From Diadema setosum (taxonomy: Eukaryota; Echinodermata; Echinoidea; Diadematoida; Diadematidae): 64,000 nt of DNA. The stretch covers positions 22,663,472-22,727,471 of the forward strand of contig NC_092696.1 of the NCBI RefSeq assembly GCF_964275005.1. The letters are read 5' to 3'. This document shows, piece by piece, positions 48,282-58,348 of this stretch. The notes beneath the pieces were generated by a model. It made no database searches. It saw only the letters and a program-made list of their open reading frames with translations, and was not told the origin of the DNA. The position numbers were made by a program, and so were the translations under genes. Position 1 is the first letter of the stretch. Each line of letters begins with the position of its first letter.

Positions 48282-49340
48282 TTGTTTGAAAGTATAATGA
48301 GAACAAAAAAAAAACAACAACTATAAAAAATAACTATAATCGGCGATGTCGACTTGCGCGAAGTTTATACCATGATATCCTACATTCATTCTATCAATTT
48401 CGGAGTTATCTTCTGAAGATTTGAAACTGTAAGCTATGTAAAAAAAAAAAAAAAAAAAAAAAATCAAATTTAACCAAATTCCACTTTATGGAAACACGTC
48501 CCAGATAATCATTTCCCGCTGGTGTATGCATCAAGCATTGCAAGAGAAATATCACTTTTCACTCATCCTGTTGTACACTTTCAGAGCGACTCTGTATTAC
48601 GTTTAAATCGTGCGAATATGGTATAGATGAAACTGGAGAGGTAGCTAGTGATTAGCCATGTCACATGGGATCAATTAGTCTTCCACGCCTTTAAGATGTT
48701 GTTTCCTTGGTAACGTAGTCCCGGAAGTACCGCATCTTCTCATCCTGAAGACATCATGATCCATGCAGCATGCCGAACGAAGTCAGGCGGTATGCAGTGA
48801 TGACGCACGTGCGACGTCTACTAAAGGGCAATGATACATCGGACAGCGTTAGAGACAGCACGTACACCTGTGTTTCGTAACTTTCTCAGGAGCACACGCA
48901 CACACACACACATAATATGAATATACAAGGAGATGCACTCAATCACCTAATTTACTGCAGCTGCAAACCATATACTGGTATAAAGCACCAAAGATTCATT
49001 ATTTGAAAGTTTCCGTCTCTATTAGCATCCTACCCAACGCAGATATATAAAGAAATCATGGAAAAAAACAACGAAATTTAAACTTTCTGTTTAAAGATAT
49101 GGCGAACTCAGTTAACAAAGTAGCTACCGGCATGCAAGGAATACACCTGTTCAACTAACGTAATGACGTACAGAAATTCTACTCCGTGTCCAGTTTTATA
49201 AAAGTATAGAGCTCATGTTGTCAGACAAAACGAACACCCCCATCAGGAAAAAAAAAAGATTCAATTCAATATATTCCATAAAATGAATATACATGTACAC
49301 ATACACACACATATGCATAAATGAATATACGAATATATAT

Positions 49341-49394
<54 letters not shown>

Positions 49395-50886
49395 TTTATT
49401 TATATAATGCAAAGGTAAAAGTATGCCGAGATTATTGGAAGGATTATACAAAATTCAATATACATTACGATACAATGTCTACGCATACACAAAATATTAC
49501 TATTAAAAGCAGCTAACCCGTGCTCTTTAAATCCTTTGTTATTCATTGGCTCTGTTTTCAAACAAAAGCACATTGACATTACGTTATAAGTACAATGACT
49601 CCATGTTCGTGTCATCAAACCTAGGACTCTTAATAATCGTGTTCTGACTCTCCTGGTGCGTGTGTTGAAAGATAGGATCGTCGAACCAAGAGGTAATCGA
49701 ACTTCTTTGTCAATCATTACCTGTGAACCCGGTTTAGTGTTTTTGTCACAAAGCATTCCTTCAAACAGCTTGCGAGTACCCGGAATTGATCTTCCAAGCG
49801 AGTAATAACAGCAATGCTGAGGATTATATAAAAGTCAAATTAGCGTGAATCCGAACAAGAGCATTGTCAGAAAGTTCTTTTTACTTTCAAATTGAAACCG
49901 TTTGACACGTTTACTTGTCTTTTTTATTCTAATGAACACTTTGTTAGATTTTGTTATATAGAATGTATTGAAAGCGGAATGTAGAAATATAGCTGAACCC
50001 AATTTGTACATCTTCAACAAAGTATGACTCTACAGTATTTTGAAGACATAAGGGGTAGCCAGGGAGGCTACAAATTTGGCGCGTTATCAATCGGTCTTCC
50101 TTCGCTATCTCTTCTCTGTTCCCTCCAACATTCTTCCACCCCCTCCCCTTCCGTCTCTCCCCTTCCTCCTCCTCCTCTTCCCTCTCCTGCTCTCTCTCCT
50201 TCTTATACACTCTCTCCCCTCCTTCTCCCCTTTTAATTATCTCTCTGTGGAACCCTATGGAAACCAGATCTGCTAATCAAGGTATTCCACCCCATGACGT
50301 GGCAATAAATTCATTCATTCATTCTCCTTGCACTCAAATGCAGTGCACTCAATCTAAAAATGATGATCCATGAACATAAAATGTTAACAAGCAGCTCACG
50401 ATCATTTTGTTCAAGATTATCAATGATTACCTGCTATAATGACAAGAACGAGACAATTATCCATCCATGCTGATGTTTTGCATTAGATAAATGAGTTCGG
50501 TTAATTGAAAGCTAAATTGCGGTACCAAGGCTGTCATGATTATCATTACTTAGTAATATTCAAGGTCTAGTTTGTATTCCAGCTATTGTTCTTGGGCGTA
50601 TTACGGCAAACATTTTGTTCTTGTGCAAGGTTTTTTGCTTCGATCGATCGGTTGTAATTGTAGACAGGATAGATGCCAATTAAGCGTATCATAGAAAAAA
50701 AAAGAAGAGGAAGATGATGAATCCAAAAAGCTGCAGCGTTTCCACGCGCTACATCCAATGTTGTTTCGAGCTAAAGCACCCGCAACAACGGAAGCTAAAG
50801 TTGCTTTCTATCAGTGTCTACTGTGGAACATTGAGTCGAGGCATATATGATTCGTTAACTAATTTAGCATATTAGGAGGGTCTGTT
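48282..50886. other. Unassigned stretch with TA array and CT block
   Basis: (A)n at about 48440-48463, (TA)n at about 49346-49387 and a CT/CCT-rich block at about 50130-50230. A possible LINE tail on plus ends GGCAATAAATTCATTCATTC near 50323. No gene supported. Confidence 0.5.
48701..48729 (+). promoter_or_regulatory. Candidate X-box with adjacent ETS-like site
   Basis: GTTTCCTTGGTAAC (48701-48714) is an exact two-half RFX consensus with a 2 bp spacer. CCCGGAAGT, an ETS-type core, follows at about 48721-48729, in a locally GC-richer segment. RFX plus ETS sites typify ciliary or housekeeping promoters (established association), but no start site or exon is evident nearby. Confidence 0.3.
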
Positions 50887-51211
50887 TCGTTTCATTTCAT
50901 TTATTTTTTCCATATCCAAATAACGCAAAATAATTGCAAAGTAGCATAATCAATTTGCACAAGGTGAAATGGCATGAAACACGGACACAAATGCAAACAA
51001 TAACTCTACAAACAGACAAAAGTATAGTACACGTGCAGTTGCACCTACAAACACATATAAACACACACGATTTACATAGTTGATCATCATGAATTCACCG
51101 TGAGTTAAAATAGCCCTCGCTAGTATAAAGGAATATGGAGGGAACTTGCACAAAAAAGCAGAGTTTGTACAATTAAAAAGTTTCCTGAGTTAAAAAAAAA
51201 ATACGTCTTTG
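50887..51211 (-). repeat. Possible LINE 3' end, minus strand
   Basis: TTTCGTTTCATTTCATTTAT on plus reads on minus as an AATAAATGAAATGAAACG tail, like the CR1-like element at 55.8-56.3 kb. The minus frame 50950-51153 gives no clear reverse-transcriptase motif. Confidence 0.35.
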
Positions 51212-51298
51212 CATACGTGCGTACATGAACTATACTAGAGTCATTAGCTGTTCATCCAGCTTTATGTATATGTATGGCTTTGCTTCGCGAACGAAGAT

Positions 51299-51904
51299 TT
51301 AAGGAAGTCCACGTCTGCTGCAGGCTCGAAAGTGACTGATGAGTCCGATGCGGGACAGGCAGGCACGGTTGCAGCGGTTGCACGGGAAAGTCGGTTGGTT
51401 GATGTTGGGTGTTGGGTTTTTCCTCAGTTGTCTTTTTCTGTTGAGTCGGGCCCTGCGATCCTCCTCGAAGGCGGCTGTTGCTCGTCGAACAGTAAGGCGC
51501 CAAGATGTGCGATCAGAGGCGATAGCAGCCCACCGTCGGTGATCGATGTTGCAGGTGCTCAAGGTTTTTTTCAAGCAGTCCTTGTATCTCTTCCTGGGTC
51601 CACCTCTGTCTCGGTGTCCAGAAGAGAGCTCACCATACAGCAAGACCTTCGGAAGGCGATGGTCTTCCATTCTCGAGACATGACCAGCCCAGCGCAGTTG
51701 AGTTTTTATCAGTGTGGCTTCGATGCTAGTAGTCTCTGCCAGCTCAAGAACTTTGATGTTGGTGATAAAGTCATTCCAGTGGATGTTTAGGATGAAGCGG
51801 AGACATCGCTGGTGGAAGCGCTCAAGAAGGCGTAGGTGATGCCGGTAGAGGGCCCATGACTCGGATCCGTACAGGAGAGTTGGTAAGACAACGGCTCTGT
51901 ACAC
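51299..51904 (-). pseudogene. LINE ORF, C-terminal part with zinc-binding motif
   Basis: 201 codons in a different frame from the reverse-transcriptase segment it continues. It starts MYRAVVLPTLLYGSESW, a conserved segment after the reverse-transcriptase thumb, followed by RWAGHVSRMEDHRLPK (about residues 71-86), GGPRKRYKD (101-109) and a final C175-x2-C178-x12-H191-x3-C195 finger, likely for nucleic-acid binding. It ends at the natural stop about 80 bp from the element's 3' edge. The initial methionine is incidental because the true reading frame enters from upstream through a frameshift. Confidence 0.85.
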
Positions 51905-52940
51905 GCTGATCTTTGTCTGCTTTTTCAGGTGGTTGTTTTTCCAGACTCTGTTGCCCTATGGTGATGTGGGGGGACTGGTAATCCTGTCGAGGAGCCGGCT
52001 GATGAAGAACCTCGGTTTTCTTCAGGCTTACTTCAAGGCCAAATGCTTTAGCAGTAACTGCGAAGCAGGACGTTATGCGCTGGAGAGCAGACTCTGAATG
52101 AGCAACAAGAGCGGCATCATCTGCGAAGAGTAGCTCAAGGACGAGTAGCTCATGCGTCGTGGTGTGAGCTTGCAGACGTCTCAGATTAAATAGACTGCCA
52201 TCTGTGCGGTACCGGATGTAAACAGCATCTTCGTTATTGAACTCTTCCATGGCTTGTTTGAGCATCATACTGAAGAAGATGGTAAACAGGGTCGGTGCAA
52301 AAACACAAACTTGCTTTACACCGTTGTCAATTGGGAAGGGTTCGGAGAAATCACTGTTATACCTAACCCGGCCTTGCTGGTTTTCATGCAGTTGGATGAT
52401 CATATTGAGGAACTTCGGGGGACAACCAAGGCGCTCCAGAATTTGCCAGAGTCCTTTCCTACTCACTGTGTCAAAGGCTTTGGTTAGGTCAACAAAGGTA
52501 ATGTAAAGTCCCTTGTTTTGTTCCTTGCACTTTTCCTGAAGCTGTCTGAGGGCAAAGACCATGTCAACAGTTCCTCTGTTTGCGCGAAAACCACACTGAG
52601 ATTCTGGGAGAACACTTTCTGCGACACTAGGCGTTAGTCTAGTGAGAAGAATTCGAGCAAGGATTTTTCCCGCAATGGAAAGCAGCGTGATTCCTCTGTA
52701 GTTGGTGCACTCTGATTTCTCTCCTCTGTTTTTGTACAGGGTGATGATAATTGCATCCCGAAGATCTTGATGTAGTTGGCCTTGGTTCCAGCAAAGCGTG
52801 AAGAACTCGTGAAGCTTGATGTGTAGGGCTTTTCCACCAGCCTTCCATACCTCTGGGGGAATTCCATCCACACCTGGTGCTTTGCCGATTTTCATTTGTT
52901 CAATCGCCTTTAAGTGTCTCCTCGAGGGTAGGGAGTTCAT
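51822..52940 (-). pseudogene. LINE ORF, reverse transcriptase domain
   Basis: 372 codons. Family reverse-transcriptase blocks appear in order: GKAPGVDGIPPEVWK (about residues 20-33), NYRGITLL (80-87), CGFRANRGTVD (116-126), ITFVDLTKAFDTV (147-159, first catalytic Asp), GVKQVCVFAPTLF (207-219) and LFADDAALVAH (271-281, the catalytic FADD). The usual QGCVLAP is here QVCVFAP, a substitution in a normally conserved turn. The first nine residues and the last ~45 are out-of-frame read-through: the true frame joins upstream near 52920 and downstream near 51880. Confidence 0.93.
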
Positions 52941-53153
52941 CCAGCTCAGGTTTAAAGAGCTGTTGGGGAATCTGGAGCAGGGCAGATTCTTGTACTATGC
53001 GGTTGGCACTGAAGAGCGACTGAAAGTGCTCTGACCATCGGGTGAGGATGGAGGTCTTGTCGTTGAGGAGAACTTCGCCGTCTGCGCTACGAAGAGGACT
53101 TTGAACTTGGTGTGAGGGACCATAAACACTCTTCAGTGCCTCATAAAAACCCT

Positions 53154-54341
53154 TCAGGTCGCCAGTGTCGGCACAAAGTTGAGTTTGTTTGGCAAGGTTT
53201 GTCCACCACTCATTCTTGATCTCTCAAATTTGCGCTGGAGGTGACTGCATGCAAGACGGAAGGCACTTTTTTTCACTGGACAGGATGGATTCGTGAGATG
53301 AGCCTGGTGGGCAGATCGCTTCTTAGCAAGTAGCTTTTTGATCTCCTGATTGCTTTCGTCAAACCAATCCTTGTTCTTCCTGGAGGAGAGTCCCAATACT
53401 TCTTTGGAGGATTGTTGTATGGCTGATTTCATCCTAGCCCAAAAGACTTCAGGAGAAATGTCCTTGAATTGGTTTTCATCTTCAAGCCTTGTTTGGAGAT
53501 TCGTCTGAAAATTACATCTCACTTCAGCTGACTGCAGGTAAGCAACATTGAATTTCTTCTGATGGGCCCCTCTGCATTTCAGCTGAGGCTTGAAATGAAG
53601 GTTTAACTTGCAGCGAACAAGCCGATGATCAGTGTGGCATTCAGCACTGGGCATAACTCTGGTGTGAAACACGTCACGTTGGTCTCTCCTGCGAACCAGA
53701 ATGTAGTCCAGTAGATGCCAGTGCTTGGACCGGGGGTGCATCCAGGTAGTCTTTAAACTGTCCCTCTGCTGGAAAAGGGTGTCTGTGATGACTAGTTGTT
53801 GTTCTGTGCAGAACTCCAGCAGGAGGCGTCCGTTGTCGTCGCACTTTCCGACGCCATGTTTACCAAGGATTCCTGACCAGGTTTCTGAGTCTTTCCCAAC
53901 GCGGGAGTTGAAGTCACCAAGGATGACAACCTTGTCGTCTTCCCGAACTTGTTGGGAGAAGATGCGCAAATCAGTGTAGAACTTATCCTTTTCGGCTGGT
54001 TCCGCCTGAAGGGTTGGGGCATAGACACTGAACAGAGTGATATATTGACCGTTGCGAAGGGAGAGACGCATGGACATAATCCGGTCAGAGTGGCCTGTAG
54101 GAAGGTTTTCGAGCCTAGAGGCGATGGAATTCTTGACCATAAAACCAACTCCTGATAGACGTCGTTCACACCGAGGTTTCCCAGACCAGTAGAGTGTGTA
54201 GCCCGCACCATGTTCTTGGAGATTACCTTCATCTGCAAGGCGGACTTCGCTGAGAGCAGCTATGTCTATGTCAAGTCTGGAGAGCTCATGAGCGATGAGG
54301 GCGGACCGCCGTTCAGGTCTGTGGCCGTCCGTGTCCAACAT
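53154..54341 (-). pseudogene. LINE ORF, AP endonuclease-like domain
   Basis: 395 codons, of which about the first 370 are in the true frame. Endonuclease landmarks are ALSEVR (residues 29-34, metal-binding Glu), LFSVYAPT (103-110), ILGDFNSRVG (140-149), LLDYILV (210-216) and HTDHRLV (236-242, catalytic Asp-His). The key residues are preserved. The frame is open upstream of the first methionine (KLACWNVRT), so the protein may begin earlier. A frameshift near 53220 turns the last ~25 residues into noise; the correct continuation (EWWTNLAKQ...) runs in another frame through 53150-52930 toward the reverse transcriptase. Confidence 0.9.
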
Positions 54342-55080
54342 TGTTCTGACGTTCCAACATGCTAACTTCAGTTTGTGTACACCTTTTGAAGGAGGTGTGA
54401 CCTTTTTGTTCTGTTTTGTTCGACCGCTTGGAAGATGTCCGTTGGCCGCGGTTAACCAACTAGGTCAGAAGAGATGAGCTTTGGTTAGGCCACCTTTTCT
54501 AGGCCCCTCTCCATGCGGAGCAAGCAGTGCTATCCCTAAAAAGGGCTGCTTGGTCGTTCAAGGTGCTGCCGAATGATGCTGTCGTCTCCAGGTCAGCATT
54601 AAGCGACCAATATCCTGAACCGCCTGCATGTAGGATTGGAGCTGCGGCTGCCAGTGACATCTTTCACCTGCCGTTTTCGCCCCTTTCCCATCGCTGGAGG
54701 ACTTTAAGGGGGAGGAGGACGTGGACATGTCCTCGGGCCTGCGCAAAGGAGCTTTTAAGTGGAGTGCAGTGTGCGCAGTACTGACCCCACTCTTTACACC
54801 CAAGGTTCGTGTGCTGTAGCCAAGCAAGCTAGGACGTAGCAGCGAGGTTCTTGAGTCGTAGGTTTTACATCGGAGTGTCCTTCTCGTATGCAGGTTGCTT
54901 AACTGGGCTGAAGAGGCCTGCCTCCCCTGATATATGGATTATAGCTGTAACCTTCGACCGCTGTCCACAGAATATGGAGTGGCGCGCCCTGAAGAGTCTA
55001 ACAACTATTGGTTGTTGAATCCGACTTGGTCTCTTTCACTATGGCCGTTGGCTGCCTGGCAGCTCATCCGCCCATACGTG

Positions 55081-55434
55081 TAATTAACCAAGCAGATAAT
55101 TAACCAAGCAAAGATAAAAAATAATAGAGAGGAAGATAAAAGTCAAAAGAATAACATTTTCATTTGGCACCGTATAAACTTTACTCACTGACGATTTTAT
55201 ACTTGTACAGTATAATACATTCGATTTTGTATTACACTTCACAGCTTTAACGTTACATTGTATTCTAGATCAAAGCAGGTCCATAAGATATAATTCTATT
55301 TACATTATCAGTACAGGTGTATTGTGCTGTCGCGGCATCTGTGTGACGCATATCAAAATGTCAGACTACATGTCAAGGGTGTTGCAGTCCTCTCTATAGC
55401 GCCATCTATGCACGTTGATTGAAGTTTATAGACT
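55081..55434. other. Spacer between LINE and foldback
   Basis: A small duplicated ATAATTAACCAAGCA word lies near 55081-55110. Nothing else is recognised. Confidence 0.5.
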
Positions 55435-55777
55435 ATTGACCGATTCTGTGACGCGCTATGTGTATTTTTGGCATGGGCGCAGCCATAGTGGGTGTATCAG
55501 CCGACCCCCCCCCCCCCCCCTCCGCACTCTCCCACCCCTCTCCCTACATTAGCACGCGCGCAGAATGAAAAACTGCTTTAGCCAATAGGCGTCTCGAACT
55601 GAGTGCGCGAATGCTTGCTTAGTGCGCGAACCTTTGTTACAAGTGCGTGTAAACATGTTGCCCCGGGGTGGGGGAGAGCAGGGGGGGGGGGGGGAGGGGG
55701 TCGGCTGATACACCCACTATGGCTGCGCCCTGTGCCGTAAAATGTCTGCTGCCCTCAACGAACCCGAATCGGTCAAT
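55435..55777. mobile_element. Nested inverted repeats with C- and G-homopolymer arms
   Basis: The outer arms ATTGACCGATTC (55435-55446) and GAATCGGTCAAT (55766-55777) are exact inverse complements. The inner arms run from GGGCGCAGCCATAGTGGGTG, through GTATCAGCCGAC into a C homopolymer (55504-55520), and match the inverse on the right (G run 55681-55694, then TCGGCTGATACACCC to GCGCCC at 55730). The inner arms are over 40 bp and nearly perfect, enclosing about 160 bp with a CACCC/GCGCG-rich core. Either it is one foldback element or a younger one inside an older one. No coding sequence. Confidence 0.75.
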
Positions 55778-55779
55778 AC

Positions 55780-56295
55780 TAATTTGTAATTGGAACTGTA
55801 ATGTTTGACTTAATCCATAATACTTTACCGCACGATGTCGCCGATTTGTGTTTTAAAATTGAGCATGATTATGATACAAGGTTAAAAAAAAAATATGAAT
55901 AATAAACCAACAAAAATCAGATTTGAAACTGGTAAACACTCCATGTCATATGTGGGCAGTATAGTTTGGAGAGGATTTCCACAGGATGTAAAAAAAGATG
56001 AACACCCTTAACGCTTTCCGGAAATCATTACGAAAGTATCTCTTATCAAATAATGTAGAAATGATCCCCTATGAAAACCTGTAAATATGTTCATATAGCA
56101 TTGCTTCGGTAAATATTGTAAATACTTTATATAATCTATTTTACTGAAAGGACTGCATGGCCTCGACTAGCCTACACGCATTTACCGGATTTTTTTTTGT
56201 CTGTTTTTTTTTTTTAAATACTGTACTTTAACTATTCACTGTTTTGACTGTATTGACAATGTTGTTCGGTAAATAAATTTCATTTCATTTCATTA
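55780..56295 (+). pseudogene. CR1-like LINE 3' fragment
   Basis: Plus-strand frames read LPHDVADLCFKIEHDYDTRL (about 55824-55883), then in another frame IRFETGKHSMSYVGSIVWRG (about 55918-55977) with FPQDVKK, then NTLNAFRKSLRKYLLSNNVE and a stop near 56085. The order HDYDTR, SYxGxxxWxxxP, FRxxLRxYLL is the standard C-terminus of CR1-like proteins. Two frameshifts at A runs disrupt it. The 3' UTR ends GTAAATAAATTTCATTTCAT near 56293, a tail of ATTTC units. Only the extreme 3' end of the element is present. It abuts the foldback at 55435-55777. Confidence 0.78.
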
Positions 56296-58212
56296 TTTCA
56301 TATATATATATATATATATATCTGGTATGTTGTACTATTTCTTGTCCGTACATATATTCAGGGTGTACATGTTTATACCAGGGCCCCAATGGAAAACTAC
56401 CTTCATTCGAGAGTAACTGTGTCGTCCTGCACTATAGTGTCCTGTATGAATAATAGGAAGGATTATTCATCATGTTCATGAACGATGAAAATATAAACTC
56501 GAAGTTTAAATGGATAGATAATGAATACACGGATTAATGAATAGATTAATGATTTCATTTTCTAATTGACAGAATGATTAACGGAACACCCATGCCTTCA
56601 GACGTGGCGAGAGTTGCATTAAATTAAAATATAGGTGAACTATGGTTTTAGGAAAGAGATATCTCGTGTATGACTCTTGGCTCGCGGCGATTCAGTGGAG
56701 AAAGCATCTGCTGCGCTGCCAGTCAATATGAATAGATCTACATGTATCTTACAACTATAACAATGTTAATGCTTTATATATATTATTTAAGAATCCCACA
56801 TTACTATGGCTCAATAAATATGAAAGTGAGCTTTCCTTGGAGTTGTGAACTTTAGGAATGGTTTATCATGCTGTGCGATGGATTTATGGCTGTCTACTGG
56901 TCTATGCATGTCATTACTGACAAGAGAGTTTTGGTCATTCTTCAGGATGGACGTGGAAGAATTAGAATCTGTTCAAGGCAAATTAGCATCAGGGACCTGA
57001 ATTGTAACACCCGGATCATGTCCAGTGACCAATAAAAATGCGTGCTACTGTTATAGAATCAGGTTGACATGTTTGAGCAAGAGCAAAACTAACGCTCAGA
57101 ACATGCAGAATGTATAAACTCTGAGAGTTTGATGGTTTTTACCTGTTAAAAGAAAAATTTGTCCGTACTTGTTGTACGTCTTGCGAAAATTTAATCTCCT
57201 CTTTTACAGGGGCTGTAAAACTTTGAAAGTGAGTCTTTATCGACTGAGCAGGGGAAATAATTGCGCAGTTAGTATCATATATGAGACTAATGTGCAGCAT
57301 TACCCTTTTTACATGAGATATAAATCAGCAAAATCGAGGTGTATTTAGGAAAGATACGAGAGGGTTAAACTCTGTCAGCTCCAGCGATCAATAAGAAACG
57401 GACGCTTTTCCTCATGACCGTGGAACAGGAGCAAAACTGAACGCTGCTCAAGATAGACATCAAAGTTTGATCGTTTTTTGATCGCTCAAAATATTATGTG
57501 CCCTTCCTTGTTATACATCTGAAGAAAGTGCAATATATATCATTTTACGTGAACTGTAAATGTCTGAAATCAAGATATGCCTTCGACAGAGAAGGGCTTT
57601 AACCCTTCCCCTGTCTACCGACCAACATGAGCGAGATTCAAAATTTGATGTCACATAACAGAACAATGAATAAAAAAAATATAAAGAGAATTTCACAAAT
57701 TTCACTTTCCAAAAAAGTGACAATATATACACTGTTTTCCCTGCCTCTGACATTTTGAGGTGAATAATATTCCTTCTCCCTTATGAAAGAGGTAAGCCAA
57801 GCACTCTTTCATTGTGATCGACAAATGAAAATATGCTGTTATTCTTTATATTTTCTTTATCATTGACCTAGATACTGTTACATCAAGAATATTTGCAGTC
57901 TTTTCGTCCAGCGATGGCCGTACCGAAACTTTTAAGCAAATCATAGCTGTTGAACGGATGGCCTGATTTTTCTCAAACTTCACAGATGTGTTCTAATTGT
58001 ATTAAATTTCTACATTACCTAGCACATTACATTCAGGGTAAATTCCCCTTTAATCACCTTTCATACAGATTTCATAACCACCAGCAGCAATTTTTGTTAC
58101 TTGATGATTACTCAGCAAATACGTATGCATTCACGACAAATTTCTCTTTCACGCAACAGTGTTTAAAAGCACATTGATTGCATATACATGCATGGTGATA
58201 AAGAGGCAATAT
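56296..58212. other. Unassigned stretch with a diverged duplication
   Basis: (TA)n at about 56301-56321. Sequences around 57020-57260 and 57381-57605 share TCCAGTGACCAATAA/TCCAGCGATCAATAA, GAGCAAAACTAACGCT/GAGCAAAACTGAACGCT and AGTTTGATGGTTTTT/AGTTTGATCGTTTTT in the same order, indicating an old duplication. No gene supported. Confidence 0.5.
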
Positions 58213-58240
58213 CAGGGAGGTGAGACGTCTCACCTCCCTG
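58213..58240. repeat. Perfect 28 bp palindrome
   Basis: CAGGGAGGTGAGAC followed directly by its exact reverse complement GTCTCACCTCCCTG. The same AGGGAGGTGAG word ends the candidate element at 5531-5778. It may be two terminal repeats left fused after internal deletion, or a palindromic binding site. Confidence 0.8.
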
Positions 58241-58348
58241 GGCAAAATACAACATGAAGTATTTACATATTCCTACGTACGGAGATGCTAGTGCATCAAG
58301 AAGTGAGCATCCCGCGTGAGTTCAACCTTAAAGGGATGGTACAGTATT

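Larger units (their letters stand above)
51220..55072 (-). mobile_element. APE-type non-LTR retrotransposon (LINE), nearly full length
   Basis: A minus-strand LINE with, in order, a GC-rich 5' region (about 55072-54400), an apurinic-type endonuclease, a reverse transcriptase and a C-terminal zinc-binding motif. Retrotransposition would occur by target-primed reverse transcription. The coding region is broken by at least three frameshifts (near 53220, 52920 and 51880), so this copy is not autonomous. Order and sequence style resemble RTE-like or related LINEs whose endonuclease is often annotated 'craniofacial development protein 2-like'; the clade is uncertain. CATACGTG occurs at both edges (51212-51219 and 55073-55080) and could be an 8 bp target duplication, but such a short match may be chance. 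Confidence 0.9.

Noticed and set aside
51332..51790. 152-codon plus-strand frame
   Set aside because: Antisense shadow of the LINE C-terminal coding region.
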